A stretch of 64,000 bases of DNA from Pseudoduganella aquatica (GTDB taxonomy: Bacteria; Pseudomonadota; Gammaproteobacteria; Burkholderiales; Burkholderiaceae_D), in contig NZ_WWCU01000015.1 in NCBI RefSeq assembly GCF_009857595.1, forward strand, positions 62,001 through 126,000, written 5' to 3'. Below, in pieces: positions 25,801 through 35,300 of this stretch. The stretch's first letter is position 1; each line of letters starts with the position of its first letter. The notes beneath the pieces were generated by a model that saw only the letters and a list, made by a program, of their open reading frames with translations, did no database searches and was not told where the DNA came from. The position numbers and the translations under genes are program-made.

Positions 25801-26051
25801 TGGCGGACAACGTGGTTGAGGGCCAGGCCAAGGGCAGCATGTGGCGCACGGCGCCGCTGTGGGGCATCGGCTACACGGACAAGGTGATGGGCGGCGGCGC
25901 GAAGGCGGGCTATCTGCACGATGGACGTGCACGCAATCTTACCGAGGCCATCATGTGGCATGGTGGGGAGGCGGACAAGTCGCGTGCAAGGTTTGAAAAT
26001 CTTTCGCAGGCGGACCGGGATGCGTTGCTGGCGTTCTTGAAGTCCCTGTGA
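22815..26051 (+). CDS. lipoprotein with two discoidin domains and a di-heme (DHOR-type) oxidoreductase
   Basis: The 1078-residue protein has a lipobox (LMLAAC-GGSSS, Cys34), so it should be lipid-anchored. Two F5/8 type C (discoidin/CBM32-like) domains follow at about 65-195 and 220-345; both contain the NYGYS motif and end in IFEIQAF or LFEVEF. They are joined by a Pro-rich linker. The C-terminal half (about 370-1075) is the di-haem oxidoreductase/putative peroxidase family (PF06537) with heme motifs CIGCH (about 697) and CAACH (about 957). It probably passes electrons at the cell surface while binding a polysaccharide. AGGGAGG precedes the ATG at 22815. Confidence 0.82.
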   Translation: MHKMPHRRRMTSGQLQKLSIQGLPLALTLMLAACGGSSSDSAALAKQGGPALRGMAMAAASPEVELTPVNALATSAERGDLGGAAAIDHSASTRWSSAFSDDQSLTLDYGKSVAINRVRIDWENAHASQYLVQTSEDGATWTTIKTVDASQGGSEDWTGLSGQGRYLRMQGLKRSTNYGYSIFEIQAFSGGSVAPQEPDPQPQPQPDPGPIDTTKPGVVLKPVAATSSEPENGGLAAPQAIDGKLGTRWASKPDNGAWIQFDFGAKMQIGYMKLQWENAYGKQYALQVSDDGQTWSQARFVGNGQGGTEEFFNLGINARFVRLQGVARATNYGYSLFEVEFKTPGSDNSLGSAVTSALKFPANGNGWTPLPAAAEPIESLQFTLPDGTLVTRFGARGLARHGRERGEEWNEIGYGPNETVDPVTGLAVDKGPGNYLTFVPQYFKNRTWGVEVIDNSRVAGVTKPTLTVNQYTAVDFLKGGVAFFRAIDRPGVTGYGWMAPGQLVNDNIDICKPIAYPANNRLTNVNGINGGCTIQVKNYPGMTALDANGFPNGKDIPARPLVVGDVIEVSPSMFSTTESMQSKGDNGGVRYYSAEWIYVVGTGLRPWYGVQPRLNSVPLPAETLSGGDGSVSYNYSDNGLFMFQQPHNNIGMQNVQRFVEGRRLVHTNFTTGDHNEQGNDRYTAAVGLQGQRFNQSACIGCHVNNGRSPAPLAANQLLDTMSVRVAVTNAAGQQVPHPQYGSAVQMNAISASGAPQNWGTGVRVSGFETRNAKLADGTAVELRKPLLAFEGAVPESYSLRSAQPMIGTGLLEAVPEVDILSRAGSTPDADGVKGVPNWVFDPESGAVRLGRFGWKASKATLRHQAAAALLQDMAVTSPVYPNRSCNTDPAGCATAPAQKGITEADLQSISRYLALVAVPAQRSLPSGFPKGVAPLDEHRVDAQQVGVGSKLFQTMRCAACHTVEMKTGNGHLFAELRNQTIRPYTDLLLHDMGAGLADNVVEGQAKGSMWRTAPLWGIGYTDKVMGGGAKAGYLHDGRARNLTEAIMWHGGEADKSRARFENLSQADRDALLAFLKSL

Positions 26052-26060
26052 CGCGGGCTT

Positions 26061-26158
26061 GGCGGGTAACGCAGCTGCGCTGCTAACCCGCCCTACGATC
26101 AAGCGATGTACATCTCATATGTGCGTAGGGCGGGTTAGCGCGGAGCGCGTAACCCGCC
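26061..26158. repeat. REP-like palindromic pair (GGCGGGTTA type)
   Basis: Two palindromes, 26061-26092 and 26125-26158, have the arms GGCGGGTTA and TAACCCGCC (the first has one shortened arm), with CTACG or CGTAG next to them. They face each other as an inverted pair between two convergent genes. The same element occurs at 54108-54140 and 60140-60277. Confidence 0.75.
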
Positions 26159-26162
26159 ACTG

Positions 26163-26915
26163 CTAGCGTTTGCGGGCCGCGCCCCGCTGGCTGTCCATCA
26201 TACTGCGCAGTTCGGCCAACATGCCGGACTGCGCTTCCATCGCCGACTTGGCGCGCGCCAATTCGAGTTCCATTTCACGCATCTGTTCCAGCTTGGCTTC
26301 ATGCGCGCGCGTTTGCCGTTGCGCGTCGTACACGGCCAGCCTGGCGTGGGCGAGTTCTGCGGCCGACTTGGCTGCCTCCTGGCTCAAGCGCGCCACATCT
26401 TCCTGCTTCAGCACAAGCGCCTGCTGGGCCTTGCGCAATTCGGCCTGCACGTGCTCGCGCCGCTCGGTGAGATGCTCCACCTGCTGCTCGGCTTTCTGCC
26501 TGCCCATGGTTTCAGTTTGCAGTTGCGCCCGCGCCTGCTCGTGGGCCTTGGTCTCCTTGCCCAGCCGGTCACGCAGGCCGGCGGCCTCTGCGCGAACCTG
26601 GGCAAGCCCGCTTTCCAGCCCGGCCCGCAGCTCCCCGAATTCCTTGGCCTTGGCGGCGATACGTTCGTCTGCTTCCTCATGCAGGCGCGCCGCCAGCCGG
26701 GAAACCAAATCCTGCAACGCTTCGCTGACGGAGTTCTGGCTGGCCGCACCGCCCTGCTCCTGCTCGAGCTCCTTGAGGTATTTGTGTATCGTGGATTTCG
26801 AGCCGGTATTCCCCAGCGCGATGCGCACGGCGTCCACAGAAGGGTATTGCGATTGCGCGATCAGGCTGTCGCGCGCGCGTTGCACATCCGATTTTTCCAG
26901 TCCCATTCTTGCCAT
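26163..26915 (-). CDS. KfrA-like DNA-binding coiled-coil protein
   Basis: The 250-residue protein begins with the KfrA N-terminal DNA-binding domain (PF11740, about 5-60): EKSDVQRARDSLIAQ, PSVDAVRIALGNTGSKSTIHKYLKEL. The remaining 180 residues form a long alpha-helical coiled coil rich in E, Q, A, R and L. Plasmid KfrA proteins bind their own promoter and act in nucleoid-like organisation or partition. Here the gene is on what appears to be a chromosome, without rep or par genes. An AT-rich island of inverted repeats lies just upstream (26936-26966), probably its operator. ATG at 26906 is an alternative start. Confidence 0.82.
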   Translation of the reverse strand: MARMGLEKSDVQRARDSLIAQSQYPSVDAVRIALGNTGSKSTIHKYLKELEQEQGGAASQNSVSEALQDLVSRLAARLHEEADERIAAKAKEFGELRAGLESGLAQVRAEAAGLRDRLGKETKAHEQARAQLQTETMGRQKAEQQVEHLTERREHVQAELRKAQQALVLKQEDVARLSQEAAKSAAELAHARLAVYDAQRQTRAHEAKLEQMREMELELARAKSAMEAQSGMLAELRSMMDSQRGAARKR

Positions 26916-26935
26916 TCACCGCCCCCGTAACGTGG

Positions 26936-26966
26936 TATGTAATACGTAATTACATAATACATTACG
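26936..26966 (-). promoter_or_regulatory. AT-rich inverted-repeat operator of the KfrA-like gene
   Basis: TATGTAAT (26936-26943) and ATTACATA (26949-26956) form a perfect 8-base inverted repeat around ACGTA. CGTAAT (26945-26950) and ATTACG (26961-26966) form an overlapping second pair. The AT-rich block stands out in GC-rich DNA and lies 21-51 bases upstream of the start codon, consistent with KfrA-type autorepression. Confidence 0.6.
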
Positions 26967-26979
26967 GTATCGGCCTAGA

Positions 26980-27486
26980 TCAAGCGCGGCGCGTGTAGCG
27001 GCGCAGCTGTTCGCCCTCCAGGCAATACAGCTCCTCGGCAGGCCCGAAAAAGATGTTCCGCTCTTCTTGCGTACAAGTGGGGAGGAATATGCTCAGCACG
27101 CGGGGATCGTAGAAGCGGAAGTTCAGCTTGCGGCCCTGTTCGTCGTGCACCCACAGCAGCTTTTTGAAATGCAGCCGCAACTGTCGCGTGGTGACGTGCG
27201 ATGGCGCGGAGACGAGAATGCCCCAGTGCTCGCCGGCGCAGCGGCGCAGCATCTCGCGCGACTGCGCGGAGGATGCGGCCAGGTGCACCAGGTAAGGCGC
27301 GGCGGCGCGCAGGCGGGGCGTCAGCGGTTCGGCGAACAGGCAGTCGAAATCCAGCTTGCCGAAGCGAATCAACGGCGCTATCGCCGCGTCGCGCGCGCCG
27401 TCCACCAGCATGTGCACTTGCGGCGCGGTCAGGCTGTCGCCCTTGGGCCACAGCTGCGCCACCACCATATCCAGCGCGGCGGTCAA
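26980..27486 (-). CDS. DUF4123 protein (type VI effector-chaperone family), orphan
   Basis: The 168-residue protein has the DUF4123 pattern: LVDGARD near the start, a central helical part, and the C-terminal motif FRFYDPRVLSIFLPTC followed by FFGP. DUF4123 proteins (Tap/TEC) load effectors onto VgrG spikes in type VI secretion. No vgrG, PAAR or T6SS structural gene is nearby. The start is taken as TTG at 27486, whose bases overlap the upstream stop (TTGA); ATG at 27468 is an alternative. It is coupled to the Pro-rich gene. Confidence 0.75.
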   Translation of the reverse strand: MTAALDMVVAQLWPKGDSLTAPQVHMLVDGARDAAIAPLIRFGKLDFDCLFAEPLTPRLRAAAPYLVHLAASSAQSREMLRRCAGEHWGILVSAPSHVTTRQLRLHFKKLLWVHDEQGRKLNFRFYDPRVLSIFLPTCTQEERNIFFGPAEELYCLEGEQLRRYTRRA

Positions 27487-28037
27487 GCCTGCCCCTCGGA
27501 TTCGGATTCGGATTGCTGCGCTTCCGCAGCCGCCTTGGCGCACACTTCGCAGAACGGGGTGCCGTCCTGGGCTGCCTGCTCCAGCGCCGCCGCCTGCACG
27601 TCCTGCGCCAGCGCGGCGGTAATTTCCGGTTCCGGCGCCGGCGCCTCTGTCACCGCAGGCTTGCGCGGCGGCGGCAAAGGCGGCGGCGGCGACATGCCGG
27701 GCCGCTTGGGCGGCGAAGGCGGCGCCTCGGGCGGTTCGGCGATGCCCGCGCCGGGGCTCATTGCGGGCCGCTGATCGCCCAGCAGCAGGAACAGCCGGCC
27801 CAGCATTACTTGCGAGGCCGCCTCGCGCAGCACGTCGTCGTCGGTGCGCAGATTGCCCGCGCCCTGTTTGGCCAGCAACTCCCGCAGCTCGCCCGTGGCG
27901 CCTATCCGGCTGGTGCGCGCCTTGATGTAGCGGTACACCTCCTGCGCGCTGCCGTGCGCGACGGTGCCAAAAGCGCCCCGTGCCCGGAAGATGCTGAGTT
28001 CCAGCCGGTCAGGATGGTCTGAAAGGCAAACGTTCAT
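27483..28037 (-). CDS. hypothetical protein with Pro-rich linker, coupled to DUF4123
   Basis: I do not recognise the family. The 184-residue protein has an N-terminal part (about 1-90) with mixed strand and helix (LSIFRARGAFGTVAHGSAQEVYRYI, DVLREAASQVMLGRLFLLLGD), a Pro-rich linker (about 97-137) and an acidic Ala/Gln/Glu tail with a CxxC (FCEVCAKA) and a short SESESE repeat. Its stop overlaps the start of the DUF4123 gene, so the two act together, perhaps as a T6SS accessory pair. No signal peptide is seen. Confidence 0.6.
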   Translation of the reverse strand: MNVCLSDHPDRLELSIFRARGAFGTVAHGSAQEVYRYIKARTSRIGATGELRELLAKQGAGNLRTDDDVLREAASQVMLGRLFLLLGDQRPAMSPGAGIAEPPEAPPSPPKRPGMSPPPPLPPPRKPAVTEAPAPEPEITAALAQDVQAAALEQAAQDGTPFCEVCAKAAAEAQQSESESEGQA

Positions 28038-28126
28038 GGCGAGATGGGCAAAATGGGCATGGTGTCATTCTTTCATCTTTTGTGCCCGGCAATTCTATCC
28101 AAATGTATCCGCGCTGTCACAAACAA

Positions 28127-28508
28127 GTGTTCGGCTGCCCCACGTACATGCGCAGCGCCTCTGGCCAGCAAATGGAAAGACAAGCTCGCGGCCGGCTTCA
28201 CCAACGCAGCCGGCCACGCCGGGGACAAGCTGGCGACGCTGCAGCAACTGGCCATCTTCGCCGCGCAGCATGGCATGAACTGGGTCAACCTCGGCCTGCA
28301 CGCGGGCCACAACACCTCCACCAGCAGCGAAGACACCCTGAACCGCCATGGCTTCTTCATCGGCGCCGCCGCGCAGAGCGACGCGGATGTGGGCGCGGAG
28401 GAAGGCGCCACGCCGGCTGACTTGAAAACTTCCGCCCACCTGGGCGCGCGCGTGGCGCTGGCCGCACGCCAGATGGCCGCAGGGCGCGCCGCGCTGGCCG
28501 CAGCTTGA
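28127..28508 (+). pseudogene. remnant of a flavodoxin/NADPH-dependent FMN reductase (WrbA-like) gene
   Basis: Two parts of one protein family lie in different frames. VFGCPTYMRSASGQ begins at 28127, in the frame of 28082. WKDKLAAGFTNAAGHAGDKL and the rest of the C-terminal half (AIFAAQHGMNWVNLGLHAGHN, LNRHGFFIGAAAQSDADVGAE, LKTSAHLGARVALAARQM) begin near 28164 in another frame, ending at 28508. The N-terminal FMN-phosphate loop is absent, and about 15-20 residues between the two parts are missing. The gene is therefore truncated and frameshifted. No working start is evident. Confidence 0.7.
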
Positions 28509-28523
28509 GTGCAAGCTGATCGG

Positions 28524-30203
28524 CTAGCGCCCCGGAGGCGCCGCCGGATCGGCCAGGAACTGATGGATCTGCGCCACGACGGCGGCGCCCTCCCCCACCG
28601 CCGCAGCCACCCGCTTGGTGGAGCCGGCGCGCACGTCGCCTATCGCGAACACGCCGGGCACGCTGGTCTGCAGAGGCAGCGCGGCATTGAATCCGGTGCG
28701 GATGAAGCCGTGGCTGTCCACTTCCACCCCGCAGCCGTTCAGCCATCCCGTGTTGGGGTCCGCGCCGATGAACAGGAACACGCGGCAGGTATCGCATTCG
28801 AACTCTTCCCCGCTGCGCGAATTGCGCACCCTCACTTGCTTCAAGCCGTCGTCGTCGCCTTCCAGCGCGACGATTTCCGAATGCGTATGCAGCTCAATGT
28901 TGGGTGTGCCTTCGATGCGCCCGATCAGGTAGCTGGACATGGTGGACGCCAGGCTGCCTTTGCGGATCAGGATGTGCACCTTGACGGCATGGCCGGCCAG
29001 GAACACGGCGGCCTGCCCGGCCGAATTGCCGCCCCCTACCAGCACCACTTCTTCCGACTTGCACAGCTGCGCTTCCACTGGCGAGGCCCAGTAATACACG
29101 CCCTTGCCTTCAAACTGCTTCAGATTGGCCAGCGACGGGCGGCGGTAGCGGGCGCCGCAGGACAGCACCACGGCGCGCGCCTTCAGCAACTGCAGGCTGC
29201 CGCACATCTCGACTTGCAAAGGCTGGCTGGCGCAGTCCAGGCGGCCGGCCGGCGCGGGAATGGCGATCTCCACGCCGAATTTCTCCGCCTGCACATAGGC
29301 GCGCCCGGTCAGCGCTCCGCCCGAGATCCCGGTGGGGAAGCCGAGATAATTTTCAATGCGCGCACTGGCGCCGGCCTGGCCGCCGTAGGCGCGCGTCTCC
29401 AGCGCCAGTACCGACAGGCCTTCCGACGCCGCGTACACCGCCGTGGCCAGGCCAGCCGGACCTGCGCCGACGACGATCACATCCCACACCTTCTCTTCGC
29501 TGAGCGGCCGCAGCATGCCGATGCAGCGGCCCAGCTCCACGATGGATGGATTCTTTTTCAGCCCCACGCCCGGACACAGCACCAACGGCCATTCCTCCGC
29601 CGACGGCTGATGCTCGGCCACGAGCGCAACGGCGCGCGGATCGGTGTCGGGATCAAGTACGGTGTAGGGGTGCGCGTTGGCGGTTAAAAAACTCTCCAGC
29701 GCGTGGACGCGGCCATGGCCGCGCGGCGCGATGATGACCGGGCCGCCGGAATTCTGTTCCAGCAGCGCGACAGTGCGCAGGATCAGCGCGCGGATAATGC
29801 GTTCGCTCAGGTCTGTGCTGGCCACCAGCAGGGCGCGCAGTCCTTCGGCCGGTAGCAGCAGCACCCGCACCGAGCCGACGGCGATGCCGTTGGCCATGGC
29901 GGGGCGGCAGGACAGCTCGCCCACCTCGCCGCTGAACTGCCCCGGATGCAGGGTGGAGATCCTGGCGCAGGTGTCGAAGCCGTTATGGCGGTAGACCGCG
30001 ATGCTGCCTTCCAGCAGGAACATGATGCCCGGGGTCGGCTTGCCGGCCTCGAACAGCACCTCGCCGTTGCCGTAACGGCGCTCCTCGCCGTAGCGTCCCA
30101 CGTGGCGGATATCCGCCTCGCTCAGCACCGGGAAGACCTGGTGCCGGCGCCGCTCCAGCTCAGGGGTTGGCAGCGGCGGCTGTTCAAACGGCGAGGCGGA
30201 CAT
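28524..30203 (-). CDS. FAD-dependent oxidoreductase with N-terminal cyclic-nucleotide-binding domain
   Basis: The 559-residue protein has a cNMP-binding beta-roll (about 20-150: LFEAGKPTPGIMFLLEGSIAVY), a thioredoxin/glutaredoxin-like middle part (about 165-240: SFLTANAHPYTVLDPDTD) and a thioredoxin-reductase-like FAD/NAD domain (about 250-550: VIVVGAGPAGLATAVYAASEG, VVLVGGGNSAGQAAVFLAG, VFAIGDVRAGSTKRVAAAVGEG). The redox CxxC of thioredoxin reductase is not present, so it is not a standard TrxB. AGGAG precedes the ATG at 30203. It lies 28 bases after the TRAP large permease gene, probably in one operon. Confidence 0.85.
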   Translation of the reverse strand: MSASPFEQPPLPTPELERRRHQVFPVLSEADIRHVGRYGEERRYGNGEVLFEAGKPTPGIMFLLEGSIAVYRHNGFDTCARISTLHPGQFSGEVGELSCRPAMANGIAVGSVRVLLLPAEGLRALLVASTDLSERIIRALILRTVALLEQNSGGPVIIAPRGHGRVHALESFLTANAHPYTVLDPDTDPRAVALVAEHQPSAEEWPLVLCPGVGLKKNPSIVELGRCIGMLRPLSEEKVWDVIVVGAGPAGLATAVYAASEGLSVLALETRAYGGQAGASARIENYLGFPTGISGGALTGRAYVQAEKFGVEIAIPAPAGRLDCASQPLQVEMCGSLQLLKARAVVLSCGARYRRPSLANLKQFEGKGVYYWASPVEAQLCKSEEVVLVGGGNSAGQAAVFLAGHAVKVHILIRKGSLASTMSSYLIGRIEGTPNIELHTHSEIVALEGDDDGLKQVRVRNSRSGEEFECDTCRVFLFIGADPNTGWLNGCGVEVDSHGFIRTGFNAALPLQTSVPGVFAIGDVRAGSTKRVAAAVGEGAAVVAQIHQFLADPAAPPGR

Positions 30204-30231
30204 GGCATTCTCCTGGTGAACGCCGCAGTCC

Positions 30232-32000
<1,769 letters not shown>

Positions 32001-32004
<4 letters not shown>

Positions 32005-32543
32005 TGCACTGGCCTTTCGTACTTGCTGTCGAGCTGGGCTTTGCCGGCCAGTGCGGCAATGCGTTTGATCAGTTCAGAAATGCCTTGCACCGTGAGCAGC
32101 GCAAAGCCGAGGGGGACGATGATCTTGATGGGATAGCGCGGCAGGCCGCCGGAGTTGCTGGACTGCTCCAGCACGTCCCACGAGGGCATGAACAGCGAAT
32201 ACCAGGACAGCCAGGCGAACAGCAAGCAGGCCGGCATCAGGAAGAAGATAATGCCGAACACGTCTATCCACAGCTGCTTGCGTTCGGACACGTGGCCGTA
32301 GACCAGGTCCACGCGCACGTGCTCGTTGCGCTGGAAGGTGTAGCTGGCGCCCAGCATGACGGCGGCGCCGAACAGATACCATTGCAGCTCAAGCAGCCAG
32401 TTGTTGCTCCAGTCGAAACCGTAGCGGATCATGGCGTTGCTGGCGCTGATGACGCACGAAGCCAAGATCATCAGGTTGGCCAGTTGCCCGCAGCGGTAGC
32501 CTATCTTGTCGAGCCAGTGCGAGAGGCGGAGTAATCCTTGCAT
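32001..32543 (-). CDS. TRAP transporter small permease (DctQ type)
   Basis: The 180-residue protein has four membrane helices with the DctQ pattern: ASNAMIRYGFDWSNNWLLELQWYLFGAAVMLGASYTF, then NEHVRVDLVY and a late GLPRYPIKIIVPLGFALLTVQGISELIKR. It pairs with the large permease encoded next, whose start overlaps its stop. Such longer DctQM pairs are common in beta-proteobacteria. The 99-base gap upstream, before the globin-coupled gene, has no clear promoter. Confidence 0.87.
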
Positions 32544-32642
32544 GTACTAGTGTCTCCTATGCCGTTTTGTGCAGGGTTGCTGCCCAGCCGGTCGTTGTGG
32601 AAATAAAAGGATTGTTGCAAGGATATTACATGAATCTGGCCC

Positions 32643-35225
32643 CTATGGTAACTGCCCCGGGGGCCTCGCCAGCAACAGCGCCAGCTCGGCGGCGGGCAGC
32701 GGACGGCTGAAGTAGTAGCCCTGCACGTGGTCGCAGCCTTCGCGGCGCAAAAAGGCCAGTTGTTGTCCGGTTTCCACGCCTTCGGCGATCACGTTCAGTT
32801 TCATGCTGTGGGCCAGCGCGATAATGGCGCTGGCGATGGCCGCGTCGTCCTCGTCGCAGCTGATGTCGTGCACGAACGAGCGGTCTATCTTCAGGGAGTG
32901 GATGGGAAAGCGCTTCAAATAGGCCAGGCTGGAATAGCCGCTGCCGAAATCGTCGATGGACAGCTTCACGCCCATGTCGCTGAGCTGCTCCATGACCAGG
33001 GTGGCGGCGTCCGGATGCTCCATCAGCACGCTTTCCGTGATCTCCAGCTCCAGCCGCCCCGCCGCGCAGCCGGTGTCGTGCAGCGCCTGCACCACGCTTT
33101 GCGCCAGGTCCTGCTGCTTGAACTGGCGCGCCGACAGGTTGACCGCCATGCGCAGGTCGCCCAGGCCGGCGTCGCGCCAGGCCGCCTGCTGCGCACAGGC
33201 GGCGCGCAGCACCCAGTCGCCCAGGGGAATGATCAGGCCGGTCTCTTCGGCCACCGGGATGAACTCGGCCGGCGGCACCAGGCCGTGCCCGGGCCGGCGC
33301 CAGCGCACCAGCGCCTCCACCCCGTCTATGACGCCGCTGGCCATGTCGAGCTGGGGCTGGTAGTGCAGCTCGAACTCGTCGCGTTCGACCGCGTGGCGCA
33401 GGGCCGCCTCCAGCTTGAGCCGGTCCAGCGTGCGCAGATTCATGTCCTGCGCGTAGAACTGGAACTGCGCGCCGCCCAGCTTCTTGGCGCTGTACATGGC
33501 CGCGTCGGCGTTCTTGAGCAGGGCCTGGCTGTCGCCGCCGTCCTTGGGATAGAGGCTGATGCCGAAACTGGCCACCGGGGTGATCTCGTGGCCGAACACG
33601 AACATGGGCTGGGCCAGCGCATCGGCCAGCTTCTGTGCCACTGCCGCCACCTCGTCGCCGCGCGCCACGTCGGCCAGCAGCACCACGAACTCGTCGCCGC
33701 CGAGGCGGGCCACGGTGTCGCCGCTGCGCACGCAGGCCAGCAGCCGCGCGGCCACTTCCACCAGCACCTGGTCGCCCGCGTCGTGGCCCAGGCTGTCGTT
33801 GATGTTCTTGAAGCGGTCCAGGTCGAGGAACAGCACCGCCACCCAGCGGCTGGCGCGGCGCGCGTAGGACACGGCCTGCGTCAGCCGGTCCAGCAGCAGT
33901 GCGCGGTTGGCCAGGCCGGTCAGCGCGTCCTGCCTGGCCAGCTGGGTCAGCTCCTGCTCGTAGCGCTTGCGCTGCGCCACGTCCTCGATCACGCCGATCA
34001 GCGTTACGCCGTCCTGCTCGGTGTACATGCGCGAATACGTGGCCTGCACCCAGACCAGGTGGCCTGCCTTGTGACAGTAGCGCAGCTCGCGGCAGTGGCT
34101 GTCGCTGTCACCGGCCAGCACCCGTTGCAGCGCTTCCGTCTCGGCCGCGTGCTCTTCCGGCGGCAGTACGCTGTTCAGCGTCATGCCGGCCAGCTCGGCT
34201 TCGGTGTAGCCCAGCAGCGATTGCAGCTTGAAGTTGGCGCGCAGCCAGCGCCCGTCCGGCGACAGCTGGGCCAGGCCCACCGCCGCCTGGCCGAAGGCGG
34301 AGCGGAAGCGCGCCTCGCTGGCGCGCAGTTGGGCGCGCGCCTGCAGCGAGGCGGTCACATCCTCCAGCACCAGCAGCAGCATGCGCTCGCCGTCCAGCGG
34401 CACGCGGGTGAGCTTGCAGCGCAGGTAGCGCAGCGGCTGGTCGTCCGGCCCGGCCGTGATCACCAGCTCGTGCTGGTAGTCCGCATTGATCAACCCGGCG
34501 GCGATGCAGTTCTGCAGTTGCGGCAGCGGCGCGTAGGCGGCATAGGGCCGGCCGGCCTTGCTGCCGCTGTCGAGCGACAGCAAGGCCCGCCAGGCACGGT
34601 TCACGGTGCGCACCGTACCGTTGGCGCACACCGTCATCACGCCGGCCGGCATGCCGTCGATTACCTGCTCGGAATAGGTCTTGAGCCGGCGCAGCTCCTG
34701 CTCGCCGGAGCTGATATAGGTGTCCAGCGCCAGGCCGAGGTCGAAGCACACCACTTTCAGCAGCGCTTCGTAAGTCTGCCAGGCCAGTTCGGGCTGGCCG
34801 GCCAGCGCCTCGCGCAGCACGCCGCCGATCGCGTCCAGGTATTTGCGGTAGGCGCCGATATACCACTGCGGCTCCAGGCCGATATGGCGGTGCACCAGGC
34901 CCACCGCCACGCGGTCCCGCACGTAGCCGTCATCGATCGCGCCGCCGGTCAGGCTGCTGAAATAGTCCGCCTGCGCATGCCGCAGCCGAGCGAAGCGGGC
35001 CTCGTCCGCCAGCATGCGGGCCAGCTCCGGCACGGTGCGCAAGTGCCGGTAGAACGCGTCCACCACCGGGCCGGCTTGCCTTTGCAGGCTGTCGTGCACC
35101 TGACGCAGCAAGGCTGCGTCCTCCTGGCCGAACTCCAGGAAGGCCAGGCGCTGGCGCACCGCGTCCGGCGCCGGCATCATGCCTTCGATTAGCGCGGCAA
35201 GGTATTCGGACGTCGTGCGGTTCAT
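32643..35225 (-). CDS. globin-coupled sensor with PAS, GGDEF and EAL domains
   Basis: The 860-residue protein begins with a protoglobin domain (about 20-175). It contains [21 protein letters not shown], where His112 matches the proximal heme ligand of globin-coupled sensors such as DosC. A divergent PAS (about 183-295), a second PAS (about 305-420), GGDEF (509-513 intact, about 430-595) and EAL (637-639, about 605-850, with [10 protein letters not shown]) follow. It should sense O2 and make or break cyclic di-GMP. A perfect FNR box and -10 lie upstream (35258-35300), so it is probably made under low oxygen. Confidence 0.88.
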   Translation of the reverse strand: MNRTTSEYLAALIEGMMPAPDAVRQRLAFLEFGQEDAALLRQVHDSLQRQAGPVVDAFYRHLRTVPELARMLADEARFARLRHAQADYFSSLTGGAIDDGYVRDRVAVGLVHRHIGLEPQWYIGAYRKYLDAIGGVLREALAGQPELAWQTYEALLKVVCFDLGLALDTYISSGEQELRRLKTYSEQVIDGMPAGVMTVCANGTVRTVNRAWRALLSLDSGSKAGRPYAAYAPLPQLQNCIAAGLINADYQHELVITAGPDDQPLRYLRCKLTRVPLDGERMLLLVLEDVTASLQARAQLRASEARFRSAFGQAAVGLAQLSPDGRWLRANFKLQSLLGYTEAELAGMTLNSVLPPEEHAAETEALQRVLAGDSDSHCRELRYCHKAGHLVWVQATYSRMYTEQDGVTLIGVIEDVAQRKRYEQELTQLARQDALTGLANRALLLDRLTQAVSYARRASRWVAVLFLDLDRFKNINDSLGHDAGDQVLVEVAARLLACVRSGDTVARLGGDEFVVLLADVARGDEVAAVAQKLADALAQPMFVFGHEITPVASFGISLYPKDGGDSQALLKNADAAMYSAKKLGGAQFQFYAQDMNLRTLDRLKLEAALRHAVERDEFELHYQPQLDMASGVIDGVEALVRWRRPGHGLVPPAEFIPVAEETGLIIPLGDWVLRAACAQQAAWRDAGLGDLRMAVNLSARQFKQQDLAQSVVQALHDTGCAAGRLELEITESVLMEHPDAATLVMEQLSDMGVKLSIDDFGSGYSSLAYLKRFPIHSLKIDRSFVHDISCDEDDAAIASAIIALAHSMKLNVIAEGVETGQQLAFLRREGCDHVQGYYFSRPLPAAELALLLARPPGQLP

Positions 35226-35257
35226 TGTTCACCGTCAAGGTTTGTTATACATTCATC

Positions 35258-35300
35258 ACTGTAATGTCATATAGATCGAACAAACCTTGATGTGCATCAA
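35258..35300 (-). promoter_or_regulatory. FNR box and -10 for the globin-coupled sensor gene
   Basis: TTGATGTGCATCAA at 35287-35300 is a perfect FNR palindrome and overlaps the stop of the upstream gene. A TACAGT -10-like hexamer on the minus strand (35263-35258) lies 33 bases from its centre, which is class II geometry. The ATG is at 35225. Confidence 0.82.

Noticed and set aside
22881-26102. Minus-strand open frame of 1073 codons opposite the di-heme lipoprotein
   Set aside because: The plus strand has a lipobox, discoidin domains and heme motifs. The antisense frame shows no domain and is a codon-bias shadow.
26980-28037. A type VI secretion cluster
   Set aside because: Only a DUF4123 gene and one unknown are present, with no structural T6SS, vgrG or PAAR gene in the window.
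28524-30203. Annotation as thioredoxin reductase (trxB)
   Set aside because: The CxxC redox pair is absent and an N-terminal cNMP domain is present, so only a general FAD oxidoreductase call is supported.
32727-35192. Plus-strand open frame of 821 codons opposite the globin-coupled sensor
   Set aside because: It mirrors the GGDEF/EAL gene and has no recognisable motif or ribosome site.
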